DNA of 6,479 nt from Chloroflexota bacterium (GCA_030666985.1 DAOUWT010000155.1:1-6479); one strand, 5' to 3'; positions 1 through 6,000 are shown, counted from the stretch's first letter. The notes: a model not told the origin generated them from the sequence alone. Made by a program: numbers and translations.

Positions 1-23
1 AATATAGTCAATTGCGACACGTG

Positions 24-73
24 TTTCACGCAACACGCTTCACGTACCACGTTTCACGTTTCACTTTTCACTC
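24..73. repeat. Degenerate heptad tract at the 3' end of the FHA gene
   Basis: The triplet CAC recurs exactly every seven bases, at 27, 34, 41, 48, 55, 62 and 69, with units such as TTTCACG, CAACACG and CTTCACG. Read on the minus strand, the coding strand of the neighbouring gene, the units are GTGAAAC-like. The last codons (VKSET) and the TGA stop (54-56) of that gene lie inside the tract. The period is seen directly. Its origin (slippage, or a spreading repeat family) is inference. Confidence 0.85.
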
Positions 74-1658
74 TCTCAACTACCAATTCTCGATTTCCAA
101 AACGTATTTTGTCGCCGGGTTTCAGGTAGTAGGGCTGTTTCGATTCCAGCTGCTCTTCGTTGACGAAAGTCCCGTTGGTGCTGCCGAGGTCAATGATAGA
201 TACGGTATCTTCTGTCAGGCGGATTTCGGCGTGGTGGCGGGAGATTTTTTCGCTCTCTAGCCAGATTGTGCAGTCGCGGGCACGCCCCACTTTGGTCACA
301 CCTGTCCCCAGGGGATATGCCTGCCCCCCGGGGGAGGTTAGCTGCCACCCGGCCCTGGGGGGGGCTTCCCCCGTGGGGCCAGGTTCCTCCACGGGTGGGG
401 GGGGAAGCACCAGGCTGGCCCCGGGTTCCAGCGTCCCCAGCGAGGCCCCGAATTCCAGGCCAATCCCCCGCACGACGATCTCGCCGGGGCTATCCGCCAG
501 GACGACTTTCCCCTCCCCGAAGCGATCCCGCAGGTGCTGCACAATGCTGAAGAGTTGCACCCCTCCCCCCACGAGGGCCACTTGTCCAATATCCTCGTCT
601 TTGAGGCCGATGGTTTTTATGGCCGTGGCGATGAGGTTTTCAAAGGTCTGGTTCAGGTGACCAGCGATGTGCTCGAAAGTGTCTTGGTCTAATTTGATCA
701 ATTGGCGATAGATTTTGTTGTCGCGCGTTACGAGGGTGATCATGCGTTGGGCGGTGGGGCGCGATGGGCCGTTTTGGGCGTGGAGCAGTTGACGGCTGAG
801 AGACTCTTTCAGTCGCTGCCCGTAAATTCGCAAAGTCACCAGCGCAGAGGGGTCGTCGGCCAGGGCTGAGGCGGGGATGTGCAGGGCGTCGGCCAGGTAT
901 TTTGCCATTTCAGCGTCGTATAATCCGCCTCCAAAAGACTCGCCGTAACGTCCGAGGTAGAGCAGTTCGCCGGTGCGGGGATTTGACTTTCCGGCTATTA
1001 TGTCTGTGGTGCTGCCGCCCACATCGGTTATGAGGGTCACGCCTCCGCCTGCGGGGCTGTTCAAAAGTCCCTGGCGTTTTAGGCTTAGGATGGCGCCTTC
1101 GGGTTCGGGGACAAAGCGGATGTGCTGATGGATATTTTTGGGGAAAGATTCTAGGACGAGGTTTTTGAAGTCGTTGAAAATCGCTCCCTCGTGGTCGTGT
1201 TGCCAGTGGACGGGGTAGGCAAAGGCAAAGCGGACGCGCTCATCGAAAGCACTCGCCCGCCACTTTTCGCTTCTGATCTGTTTCACTATGGACTCGAGCA
1301 ACATGCGGGTGAAGCTTAGCGCCTGGGCGTGGGTGTATCGTTTTTGGTGGGGGAGGGGGTTGTCTTCCAGGTGGGCGCCGATACAGGGTTTGAAGTATTC
1401 GCGCACGCGGTCTCGGATGGTCTCGTCTTCGAGCTGTCCCTGGGAGACTTCGCCGAAGTTTTCGAGATCTGTGCCGGCCGGGTTGAGGGTAAGGATGGCA
1501 GGGAGTCTGCGTTCTGAGAAACTGGTCAGCGGTGAGGGTTGAGGTTCTCCCAGGATGCGAATCAGATTGCCGTTAACGCGGTAATTCACGCGGTATAGCC
1601 GCCAGTTGGTAGCTCCGCAGTCTAGTGCAAATAGGGTGATTTGTTTGCCATTTGTCAT
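54..1658 (-). CDS. Actin/Hsp70-fold ATPase-like protein with C-terminal FHA domain
   Basis: A 534-residue protein with two modules. Residues 1-410 look like an actin/Hsp70/FtsA-fold nucleotide-binding domain: phosphate-1 loop around D13-C-G-A-T17, an EPEGA segment at 185-189, phosphate-2 loop D212-V-G-G-S-T-T-D219, and an adenosine-type motif VGGG at 363-366. A proline-rich linker (about 418-440) leads to an FHA domain (about 447-529) with the usual phospho-threonine-binding residues: G458-R459, S473-R474-H475 and N495-G496. The ATG at 1658 is preceded by AGGAGA (1670-1675 on the minus strand). No signal peptide or membrane segment is visible, so it is probably cytoplasmic. From the family, the FHA domain should bind phospho-Thr peptides, and the kinase at 4392-5924 is a candidate partner. 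The role of the ATPase module is unknown; a chaperone-like or cytoskeletal role is possible. Its 3' end runs into a heptad repeat. Confidence 0.88.
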   Translation of the reverse strand: MTNGKQITLFALDCGATNWRLYRVNYRVNGNLIRILGEPQPSPLTSFSERRLPAILTLNPAGTDLENFGEVSQGQLEDETIRDRVREYFKPCIGAHLEDNPLPHQKRYTHAQALSFTRMLLESIVKQIRSEKWRASAFDERVRFAFAYPVHWQHDHEGAIFNDFKNLVLESFPKNIHQHIRFVPEPEGAILSLKRQGLLNSPAGGGVTLITDVGGSTTDIIAGKSNPRTGELLYLGRYGESFGGGLYDAEMAKYLADALHIPASALADDPSALVTLRIYGQRLKESLSRQLLHAQNGPSRPTAQRMITLVTRDNKIYRQLIKLDQDTFEHIAGHLNQTFENLIATAIKTIGLKDEDIGQVALVGGGVQLFSIVQHLRDRFGEGKVVLADSPGEIVVRGIGLEFGASLGTLEPGASLVLPPPPVEEPGPTGEAPPRAGWQLTSPGGQAYPLGTGVTKVGRARDCTIWLESEKISRHHAEIRLTEDTVSIIDLGSTNGTFVNEEQLESKQPYYLKPGDKIRFGNRELVVERVKSET

Positions 1659-1671
1659 GGAAACTCGGCTC

Positions 1672-1733
1672 TCCTGTTTTCCTGATTCCCTGATTTCCTA
1701 GTTTCCTGATTCCTAGCCCCTGCTCCCTACTCC
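1672..1733. repeat. Heptad/octad tract (CCTGATTT family) between FHA and PIN genes
   Basis: CCT recurs at 1673, 1681, 1689, 1697, 1705 and 1712, a period of eight then seven, continuing as CCCCTGCT/CCCTACT towards 1733. On the minus strand it reads as purine-rich units such as GGAATCA and GGGAGTA. The TAG stop of the PIN gene (1727-1729) lies in this register, and the Shine-Dalgarno sequence of the FHA gene (1670-1675) is at its other edge, so the tract fills the whole gap between the two genes. Confidence 0.75.
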
Positions 1734-2116
1734 CAAAACAATGTAACCGGATATTGTTTGAACTGGCTATCGTTGCTGACCAATAACAATTGATCCACTT
1801 TTGCTTGAGCAATAAGCAGCCGATTAAAAGGATCGCGGTGATACAACGGCAGATTATCCAGAGCTAACACAACCGGGAGCGTGATAGGAAGGATTTGTAA
1901 TTGATTTTGTTCTTGTTGTCGGCGGATGATGTTGATCAAAGGTTTATCCAGGCGCAGTTTACCCAATTGGGCTTTTATCTGCATTTCCCATGCGGTGGCT
2001 ACACTCAGCATCAGCGTATTGGCTGTGTCTTGACAGGCTGATAGAATTTTCACGGGTAATCGCTCCGGATCATCATACCACTAGATAAAAGCATGGGTAT
2101 CAAGCAGGAGTTTCAT
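1727..2116 (-). pseudogene. VapC-like PIN-domain toxin, interrupted by an in-frame amber codon
   Basis: Reading from the ATG at 2116 gives MKLLLDTHAFI, then TAG (2083-2081), then WYDDPERLP and an uninterrupted PIN-domain sequence to TAG at 1727-1729, 129 residues if the amber is ignored. That is a normal length for the family. The expected acidic positions are present: D6 (in LLDTH), E44, D95 (in HRDPF) and D116 (in SND). Position 98 is Asn where Asp is common (DPFDR). PIN toxins of VapBC systems are Mg-dependent ribonucleases. Initiation at the GTG at 2053 would give 108 residues but lose D6, so that product is probably inactive. The ATG lies inside the antitoxin gene, overlapping it by 17 bases as in many VapBC operons. 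The amber could be a real inactivating mutation or a sequence error, since tryptophan (TGG) is common at that position. Confidence 0.8.
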
Positions 2117-2339
2117 GGTTTACGGTGCCTCCGAACCAAAAAGAATCTGGCAATGGTTCATCAAAATCATCGCTTACCCAGGTTGTGCCAGTATCGAGTC
2201 CGGGAATACGCAACGGCAACTTCCTGGTTTCTGGTTTGTGCTGCTCCATAAATTGCAAAAACCGCACAAAGTCCAACAAGGTTTCTAACCGGGTTTTCGG
2301 CAGGGAGTCAATCTCGCGCCACAATGTTTCTTTAAGCAT
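2100..2339 (-). CDS. VapB-type (DUF2281-like) antitoxin
   Basis: A 79-residue protein. The N-terminal half (about 1-35) is helical and matches the pattern of small antitoxins in which a short segment ending in LLDFVRFLQFM follows a region on protease or division partners. The C-terminal part ends with DDFDEPLPDSFW, a pattern typical of DUF2281-like antitoxins that cover the active site of a PIN toxin. The ATG at 2339 has a strong Shine-Dalgarno sequence, GAGGTGG (2345-2351, minus strand), five bases upstream. Its TGA stop overlaps the start of the downstream PIN gene, implying translational coupling. Expected role: neutralise the toxin and probably repress its own promoter; DNA binding is not evident from this short sequence. 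The gene is intact although its partner is broken. The family call rests on pattern and context, not a search. Confidence 0.72.
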   Translation of the reverse strand: MLKETLWREIDSLPKTRLETLLDFVRFLQFMEQHKPETRKLPLRIPGLDTGTTWVSDDFDEPLPDSFWFGGTVNHETPA

Positions 2340-2343
2340 TTAT

Positions 2344-2391
2344 ACCACCTCGTCTAAAATCGCAATATTTGCTATCCTGGTGGTTAGTATA
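2344..2391 (-). promoter_or_regulatory. Possible promoter -10 and dyad upstream of the antitoxin gene
   Basis: On the minus strand TATACT (2391-2386) resembles a sigma-70 -10 element, but no convincing -35 lies 16-18 bases upstream. ACCACC (2344-2349) and GGTGGT (2379-2384) form a six-base inverted repeat; one arm overlaps the Shine-Dalgarno sequence and the other the presumed transcription start. This could be an autoregulatory operator. Weak support. Confidence 0.35.
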
Positions 2392-2400
2392 ACATAAAAG

Positions 2401-2430
2401 GATTACGGATTGGGGATTTCGGATTGCGGA
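2401..2430. repeat. GATTNNG heptad tract upstream of abiE; left copy of a 25-base direct repeat
   Basis: Units GATTACG, GATTGGG, GATTTCG and GATTGCG run in perfect seven-base register from 2401. Bases 2406-2430 are identical to 4043-4067 downstream of abiEii, in the same orientation. Confidence 0.9.
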
Positions 2431-2466
2431 GTAGGGCAATTGTCCTGGTGGGGGAAGATGACTATC

Positions 2467-2495
2467 TTGACAAACCACAGTTCATATTAGATAAT
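2467..2495 (+). promoter_or_regulatory. Near-consensus sigma-70 promoter for abiEi-abiEii
   Basis: TTGACA (2467-2472) and GATAAT (2490-2495) are separated by exactly 17 bases, giving a perfect -35 and a five-of-six -10. Transcription would start near 2502, leaving a leader of about 38 bases before the ATG at 2540. Confidence 0.75.
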
Positions 2496-2516
2496 ACACA
2501 TAAAATTACTATTATC
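2490..2516. promoter_or_regulatory. Inverted repeat over the abiE -10 region (candidate AbiEi operator)
   Basis: GATAATA (2490-2496) and TATTATC (2510-2516) are perfect inverted seven-base arms separated by 13 bases. The left arm includes the -10 hexamer and the predicted start site lies between the arms. AbiEi proteins are known to bind inverted repeats in their own promoters, so this is a plausible autoregulatory site. The arms are AT-rich, so chance is possible. Confidence 0.5.
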
Positions 2517-2539
2517 CGATATAAAATACAGGTACCCGA

Positions 2540-3196
2540 ATGAAACTCGATTTGTTAAGATCTTTCGAACACTTGCCATATTTCACTATTGAAGGTTTCA
2601 AACAAGTCCTCAATGTTGGTGAAGGTCAGGCCCAAAGCGTGCGGCAGACATTGTCGCGTTGGACTAAACGGGGACACATCTTGCGCTTGAAAAGAGGGCT
2701 TTATATGACTCGGAGATTTTATGAACTCCACCAAGGTGACGTGGATTTTGTTCCGGCGGTCAGTGCCATCATTTTGCCGCAAGCCTATCTTTCCTTACAC
2801 TACATCCTTCAGCGTGCCTCCATCCTCACCGAAGTCACCTATCCAGTGACGGCGATAACTCCCAAAAATACGCGCACCATCGAAAATCAAATAGGCGTTT
2901 TCGATTATCATCACATTCGTTCAGGACTTTATAGGGGTTTTTCTCAGAGGGAATATCATGGCATACTTTATAATCAGGCTTCTGTGGCCAAAGCCTTGTT
3001 TGATTATCTGTACTTGCGTCCCTTACCCCGCCAACTCCAGACCCACAAAAACCACCTTGCCGAAGATTTACGCCTTAATTTAGATGAACTATCTCCTAGT
3101 GAGCGAGAAAAATTTGCAAACCACATTGCTTTCAGCGATTCACAAAAGATGAATTTTATTTTAGAAAATTTTCAGAGGACAGTATGGCAACATTAA
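2540..3196 (+). CDS. abiEi: AbiEi-type antitoxin / transcriptional regulator
   Basis: A 218-residue protein. Residues 13-58 form a winged-helix domain of the AbiEi N-terminal type (FTIEGFKQVL, then LSRWTKRGHILRLKRGLYM). The middle (about 80-160) has the family pattern YLSLHYILQ, TPKNTRTIENQIGVFDYHHI, then NQASVAKALFDYLYLR. This matches regulators annotated as type IV AbiEi antitoxins or predicted regulators of viral defence. Role by family: it represses its own operon and counteracts AbiEii without, in studied cases, forming a stable complex with it. The ATG at 2540 has only a weak Shine-Dalgarno candidate (CAGGTA, 2529-2534). The gene sits behind a strong promoter with a dyad over the -10, and overlaps abiEii by 13 bases. 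The locus is visibly AT-richer than the FHA and kinase genes, in keeping with horizontal transfer. Confidence 0.87.
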   Translation: MKLDLLRSFEHLPYFTIEGFKQVLNVGEGQAQSVRQTLSRWTKRGHILRLKRGLYMTRRFYELHQGDVDFVPAVSAIILPQAYLSLHYILQRASILTEVTYPVTAITPKNTRTIENQIGVFDYHHIRSGLYRGFSQREYHGILYNQASVAKALFDYLYLRPLPRQLQTHKNHLAEDLRLNLDELSPSEREKFANHIAFSDSQKMNFILENFQRTVWQH

Positions 3197-4026
3197 TCCA
3201 ATCTTTAGGCCAAGTATTAGAAAGCAAAGACGCTCTATTGCCTAACGAAACTCAGCGGATCGTTCTCAAGTCCGTGCTGCAAGCCTACGTCTTAGATTTT
3301 TTATACAACCATAGTTTGTACCGTCGCCTGAATTTTTATGGCGGAACGTGCTTGTATATCCTTTATGACCTTAACCGCTTATCAGAAGATATTGACCTGG
3401 ATAATAGCTGCGAAGTGGACGTCTCTAATCTCGGAGATGATTTGTTAGCGCATTTTCAAAAACGCATGGGATACAGTGAGACCACCCTCGCAAAGCAAAC
3501 CAGTGCGGCTGGAATTTACCGTGTCACACTTAAATTCCCTGTGCTCTATGAACTGGGTCTTAGCCCGCATCGTGATGAAAAATTGCACCTAAAAGTGGAA
3601 GTTAGCCAGCATCATCAGGTGTCAGAACTCAAGCAAACGCCAGTAATTTACTTTGGGCGCAGCTTTGTGCCTTCTCATTTTTCCTTAGAAACAATGCTGG
3701 CCGGAAAGATGCTGGCTGGTTTGGAACGCAGCTTTCGAAAAGGAGCTACTGCCGCCACAATCAAAGGACGAGATTTTTACGATTTGTTGTGGTTTATGCA
3801 GCAACGCATTCAGCCTCTGGAAGAAAAACTAGAGCAAGATGGTCAGGTGCCCTACACAGCCCAAACAGCTATGCAAGCCCTGGTAGAAAAAGTGGCTGTG
3901 ATAAGACCCAAAGACCTAAAAATCGATTTATTGCCCTTGTTCGAGCAACGATCTTTTATTGAAGCCTGGCTTGAATCTTTTCATAATAATTTTCAGGATT
4001 ATGCTGAGTTTTACCTGGATGGATAG
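3184..4026 (+). CDS. abiEii: AbiEii/AbiGii-family nucleotidyltransferase toxin
   Basis: A 280-residue protein of the DNA polymerase beta-like nucleotidyltransferase fold. Visible family motifs: G53-G54-T55 (FYGGTCLYI), R65-L-S-E-D69-I-D71 with the two metal-binding aspartates, K137-V-E139 in the third strand, K175 in MLAGKMLAGL, and the C-terminal motif G195-R-D-F-Y-D200-L. All catalytic motifs appear intact. Family knowledge: AbiEii toxins transfer nucleotides, and the related mycobacterial MenT enzymes modify tRNA 3' ends, arresting translation; AbiE was first described as an abortive-infection phage defence system. The ATG at 3184 lies inside the abiEi coding region, a coupling arrangement common for this pair. 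The specific substrate cannot be read from sequence. A repeat tract begins soon after the TAG stop. Confidence 0.9.
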   Translation: MATLIQSLGQVLESKDALLPNETQRIVLKSVLQAYVLDFLYNHSLYRRLNFYGGTCLYILYDLNRLSEDIDLDNSCEVDVSNLGDDLLAHFQKRMGYSETTLAKQTSAAGIYRVTLKFPVLYELGLSPHRDEKLHLKVEVSQHHQVSELKQTPVIYFGRSFVPSHFSLETMLAGKMLAGLERSFRKGATAATIKGRDFYDLLWFMQQRIQPLEEKLEQDGQVPYTAQTAMQALVEKVAVIRPKDLKIDLLPLFEQRSFIEAWLESFHNNFQDYAEFYLDG

Positions 4027-4042
4027 ACTTGGAAATCGCTTG

Positions 4043-4072
4043 CGGATTGGGGATTTCGGATTGCGGATTGAA
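4043..4072. repeat. GATTNNG heptad tract downstream of abiEii; right copy of a 25-base direct repeat
   Basis: Units GATTGGG, GATTTCG, GATTGCG and GATTGAA are in perfect seven-base register from 4045. Bases 4043-4067 are identical to 2406-2430, so the two copies bracket the whole abiE module at a spacing of 1637 bases. Confidence 0.9.
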
Positions 4073-4080
4073 TGACCCAT

Positions 4081-4121
4081 CCTGATTACCAGATTCCTGC
4101 TCTCCTGATTTCCTGATCCCT
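4081..4121. repeat. CCTGATTT heptad/octad tract
   Basis: CCT (or CCA) recurs at 4081, 4089, 4096, 4104, 4112 and 4119, a mixed seven/eight-base period. The unit is the same family as the tract at 1672-1733, in the same orientation on the plus strand. Confidence 0.75.
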
Positions 4122-4156
4122 GCCTTTCTGACATATCCTAAGTCATCAAAATCCTG

Positions 4157-4162
4157 TATAAT
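4157..4162 (+). promoter_or_regulatory. Possible -10 element upstream of the kinase
   Basis: A perfect TATAAT at 4157-4162. No good -35 is present at normal spacing: CTGACA at 4128-4133 is 23 bases away, too far. If used, the kinase mRNA would have a leader of more than 200 bases containing the large inverted repeat. Confidence 0.35.
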
Positions 4163-4219
4163 ACACAAAGAAGGGTCTCCGGGAACTTACGGGGTAGATT
4201 TGCCAAGTCGCAATTTTTC

Positions 4220-4285
4220 GCCACTAATTGCACGAATTTTCACCAATTTTTTTATTTTTTCGTGCTAATTCGTGAAATTTGTGGC
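4220..4285. repeat. Imperfect inverted repeat with 27-base arms
   Basis: Arms 4220-4246 and 4259-4285 match at 22 of 27 positions when folded, around a 12-base T-rich loop. Within the arms the words CACTAATT, CACGAATT and CACCAATT recur at 9-10 base steps. It could be a hairpin in the kinase leader or a degraded intergenic repeat element. The stem is AT-rich and followed by no U-run, so a terminator role is not well supported. Confidence 0.65.
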
Positions 4286-4350
4286 AAATGTTTGTTCAAC
4301 CCCGTGAAATCCTAAAGAGCCACAAAGAATCACAGTCATCTAGGAAATTC

Positions 4351-4376
4351 CAACGCAACACGCAACACGCTGCATG
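4351..4376. repeat. CAACACG heptad tract just upstream of the kinase ribosome-binding site
   Basis: CAACACG occurs twice in tandem (4356-4362 and 4363-4369), preceded by a partial unit and followed by a degenerate unit CTGCATG (4370-4376). The same CAACACG word occurs at 31-37 in the first tract of the window. The degenerate last unit carries an ATG that could be mistaken for the kinase start. Confidence 0.7.
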
Positions 4377-4378
4377 TC

Positions 4379-4384
4379 AGGAGG
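4379..4384 (+). promoter_or_regulatory. Ribosome-binding site that fixes the kinase start
   Basis: A perfect AGGAGG at 4379-4384 lies seven bases before the ATG at 4392. The in-frame upstream ATG at 4374 precedes this site and has no Shine-Dalgarno sequence, so 4392 is preferred. Confidence 0.85.
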
Positions 4385-4391
4385 CACACAC

Positions 4392-5924
4392 ATGGCAACT
4401 CTCGTAGGAAAAACATTAGGCAAGTACCAAGTTGTCGAACGCCTGGGGCGGGGAGGGATGGCCGAAGTTTACAAGGCCTATCACCCTCAACTTGAGCGTT
4501 ACGCAGCCGTCAAGGTTCTTTATAGCCACCTCATTGAAGGGCAAGATTTCCTGGCCCGTTTTCAGCGTGAGGCCAAGGCTATTGCGGCTTTGCAACACCC
4601 GAATATCGTTCAGGTCTACGATTTTGACACTGGAGAAGAATACTGCTACATGGTCATAGAATTCATAGATGGCGGCAGCCTAAAAGACCGTTTAACAAAA
4701 AACGGCGGCACGCTCCCCATTTCTGAGATTCTCCACATCACCAAAGAAACGGCCTCAGCTTTAGATTACGCTCACTGCCAGGGCGTGCTCCACCGCGATG
4801 TTAAACCCGCCAATGTTTTGTTATCCCAAGGTGGCCGTGTGGTGCTGGCCGACTTTGGGATTGCCCGCATTGTCAGTCAAACACAATTCACCGCTACTGG
4901 GGCATTAGTTGGCACTCCGGCCTACATGTCCCCCGAACAAGGCAAAGGGCTAACGATCACTAAAGCCAGTGACATCTATTCATTGGGGGTAATTCTCTAC
5001 GAACTCATTACCGGCCAGCCTCCCTTTGATTCTGATACTCCGCTTTCCTTGATCTATAAACATATCAACGAACCTCTTATTCCCCCGCGCATTCTCCGGG
5101 CAGATATTTCTCTTGAGCTAGAAAATGTGGTTCTCAGAGCATTGGAGAAAGACCCCGAAGACCGTTTCACAACGGCGAGCGAAATGGGCCAGGCTCTCGA
5201 GGAGGCTGTGGGGCAAATCTCGAAATCGGAAACGATTGCCGTTGCCCCGGAGAAGGAAGTTCAGCCTGAGGTAAGGGAAGAAGCGGAGGAGATAGAAGCC
5301 CCTCCCGATGTATATGAAAAGCAAACTGTGGCCATGGAACCGGCCCTGGAGCTTGAGCCGACCCTCACCTCCAAACCCACCGTTGCCATGGAACTGGAGC
5401 AGGAAGCCCCCCCCCCTGCCCCCACGGATATCCCACGCCCCACGGAAGCCCCCCCCTCCCCCCCGGTATCCCCTCCAGGGCGGAAAAAGCCTCCATCTCC
5501 CCGGCGGCGAGTTAAACCCCTGACCATCCGCCAGAAAGTAAAGCCCTTAACCATTGCCCTCGGCGTGGGCGGCCTGGCCCTCATCATTCTACTCCTGGTC
5601 TTTGGCCTCCCCAAGCTCCTGGGCGGCGGAGCCGATTGCGGCTCCCTGCCAGATTGCCAGGGCCTGGCCGATGAACACATGCGAACGGGGGATTTCGAAG
5701 GAGCCATCGGCGCTCTTGATGCCGCTATAGGTTTTGTCCCCGGGGAGGAGCATCCCGAAAACGCCCACTTGTGGTGCCTAAAAGGGGATGCTTTTCGTGC
5801 CTTAGGCCAAATTGGTGATGCTATCAATAGCTTCGAGGAATGCATCGGCTGGACAGAGGGCGATCCCGGTTTAGAAGATACGCGTATGTGGGCTGACGAT
5901 AATATCAGGATGTTAGAAGAGTAA
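4392..5924 (+). CDS. PknB-type transmembrane Ser/Thr protein kinase with TPR-like extracytoplasmic tail
   Basis: A 510-residue protein from the ATG at 4392. The kinase domain (about 12-270) has all key residues: glycine loop G19-R-G-G-M-A-E-V26, K41, helix-C E60, H134-R-D136 with K138 and N141, D154-F-G156, S180-P-E182, D194 and R258. Activation-loop threonines T167, T169 and T175 are candidate autophosphorylation sites. A proline-rich linker (about 275-380) contains three similar motifs, TIAV (281), TVAM (312) and TVAM (330), and a tandem VKPLTI (374 and 383). One transmembrane segment spans about 386-408. The outside part (409-510) has two TPR-like repeats (about 425-450 and 458-490) and four cysteines (416, 422, 462, 484). 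Topology is kinase inside, TPR outside, as expected of a sensor kinase. The FHA protein at 54-1658 is a plausible phospho-reader. Its last codons run into a heptad tract. The kinase call is very secure; ligand and targets are unknown. Confidence 0.95.
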   Translation: MATLVGKTLGKYQVVERLGRGGMAEVYKAYHPQLERYAAVKVLYSHLIEGQDFLARFQREAKAIAALQHPNIVQVYDFDTGEEYCYMVIEFIDGGSLKDRLTKNGGTLPISEILHITKETASALDYAHCQGVLHRDVKPANVLLSQGGRVVLADFGIARIVSQTQFTATGALVGTPAYMSPEQGKGLTITKASDIYSLGVILYELITGQPPFDSDTPLSLIYKHINEPLIPPRILRADISLELENVVLRALEKDPEDRFTTASEMGQALEEAVGQISKSETIAVAPEKEVQPEVREEAEEIEAPPDVYEKQTVAMEPALELEPTLTSKPTVAMELEQEAPPPAPTDIPRPTEAPPSPPVSPPGRKKPPSPRRRVKPLTIRQKVKPLTIALGVGGLALIILLLVFGLPKLLGGGADCGSLPDCQGLADEHMRTGDFEGAIGALDAAIGFVPGEEHPENAHLWCLKGDAFRALGQIGDAINSFEECIGWTEGDPGLEDTRMWADDNIRMLEE

Positions 5925-5964
5925 AAAGTAAAGAGTGATGAGTAACGAGTGAAGAGTGAAGAGT
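5919..5964. repeat. GAGTGAA heptad tract at the 3' end of the kinase gene
   Basis: GAGT or AAGT recurs exactly every seven bases at 5919, 5926, 5933, 5940, 5947, 5954 and 5961. The first unit includes the last Glu codon, and the TAA stop (5922-5924) is inside the register. In coding-strand orientation the units (GTGAAGA, GTAAAGA) resemble those after the FHA gene (GTGAAAC), which stand in the same relation to that gene's stop. Confidence 0.88.
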
Positions 5965-6000
5965 GTCTCCTCTGGCTCTTTTGCTTCTTCTGCTTCCTAA

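Larger units (their letters stand above)
4027..4391. other. Gene-free interval between abiEii and the kinase
   Basis: No credible gene is seen in these 365 bases on either strand. The interval holds a GATTNNG tract, a CCTGATTT tract, a possible -10 (4157-4162), a 27-base-arm imperfect inverted repeat (4220-4285), a CAACACG tract, and the kinase ribosome-binding site. No U-run hairpin that would make a clear terminator for abiE was found. Confidence 0.7.

Noticed and set aside
24..73. CRISPR array
   Set aside because: The units are seven bases, contiguous and degenerate, with no spacers of CRISPR size. The same applies to the other tracts.
160..660. Plus-strand open frame opposite the FHA gene
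   Set aside because: It is a shadow of the GC-rich FHA/linker coding region, with no recognisable domain and no ribosome-binding site.
2081..2083. TAG read as a sense codon (alternative genetic code)
   Set aside because: abiEii and the PIN gene itself end at TAG where the family would end, so TAG is used as a normal stop here.
2406..4067. Insertion sequence carrying the abiE genes
   Set aside because: There is no transposase and no terminal inverted repeat; only the direct heptad-type repeats are seen.
4374..4376. Upstream ATG as the kinase start
   Set aside because: It precedes the perfect AGGAGG at 4379-4384 and lies in a decayed CAACACG repeat unit; the ATG at 4392 is correctly spaced.
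5954..5995. Terminator hairpin after the kinase (GAAGAG pairing with CTCTT...CTTC)
   Set aside because: Only short, interrupted AT-rich pairing is possible and there is no U-run, so it cannot be supported.
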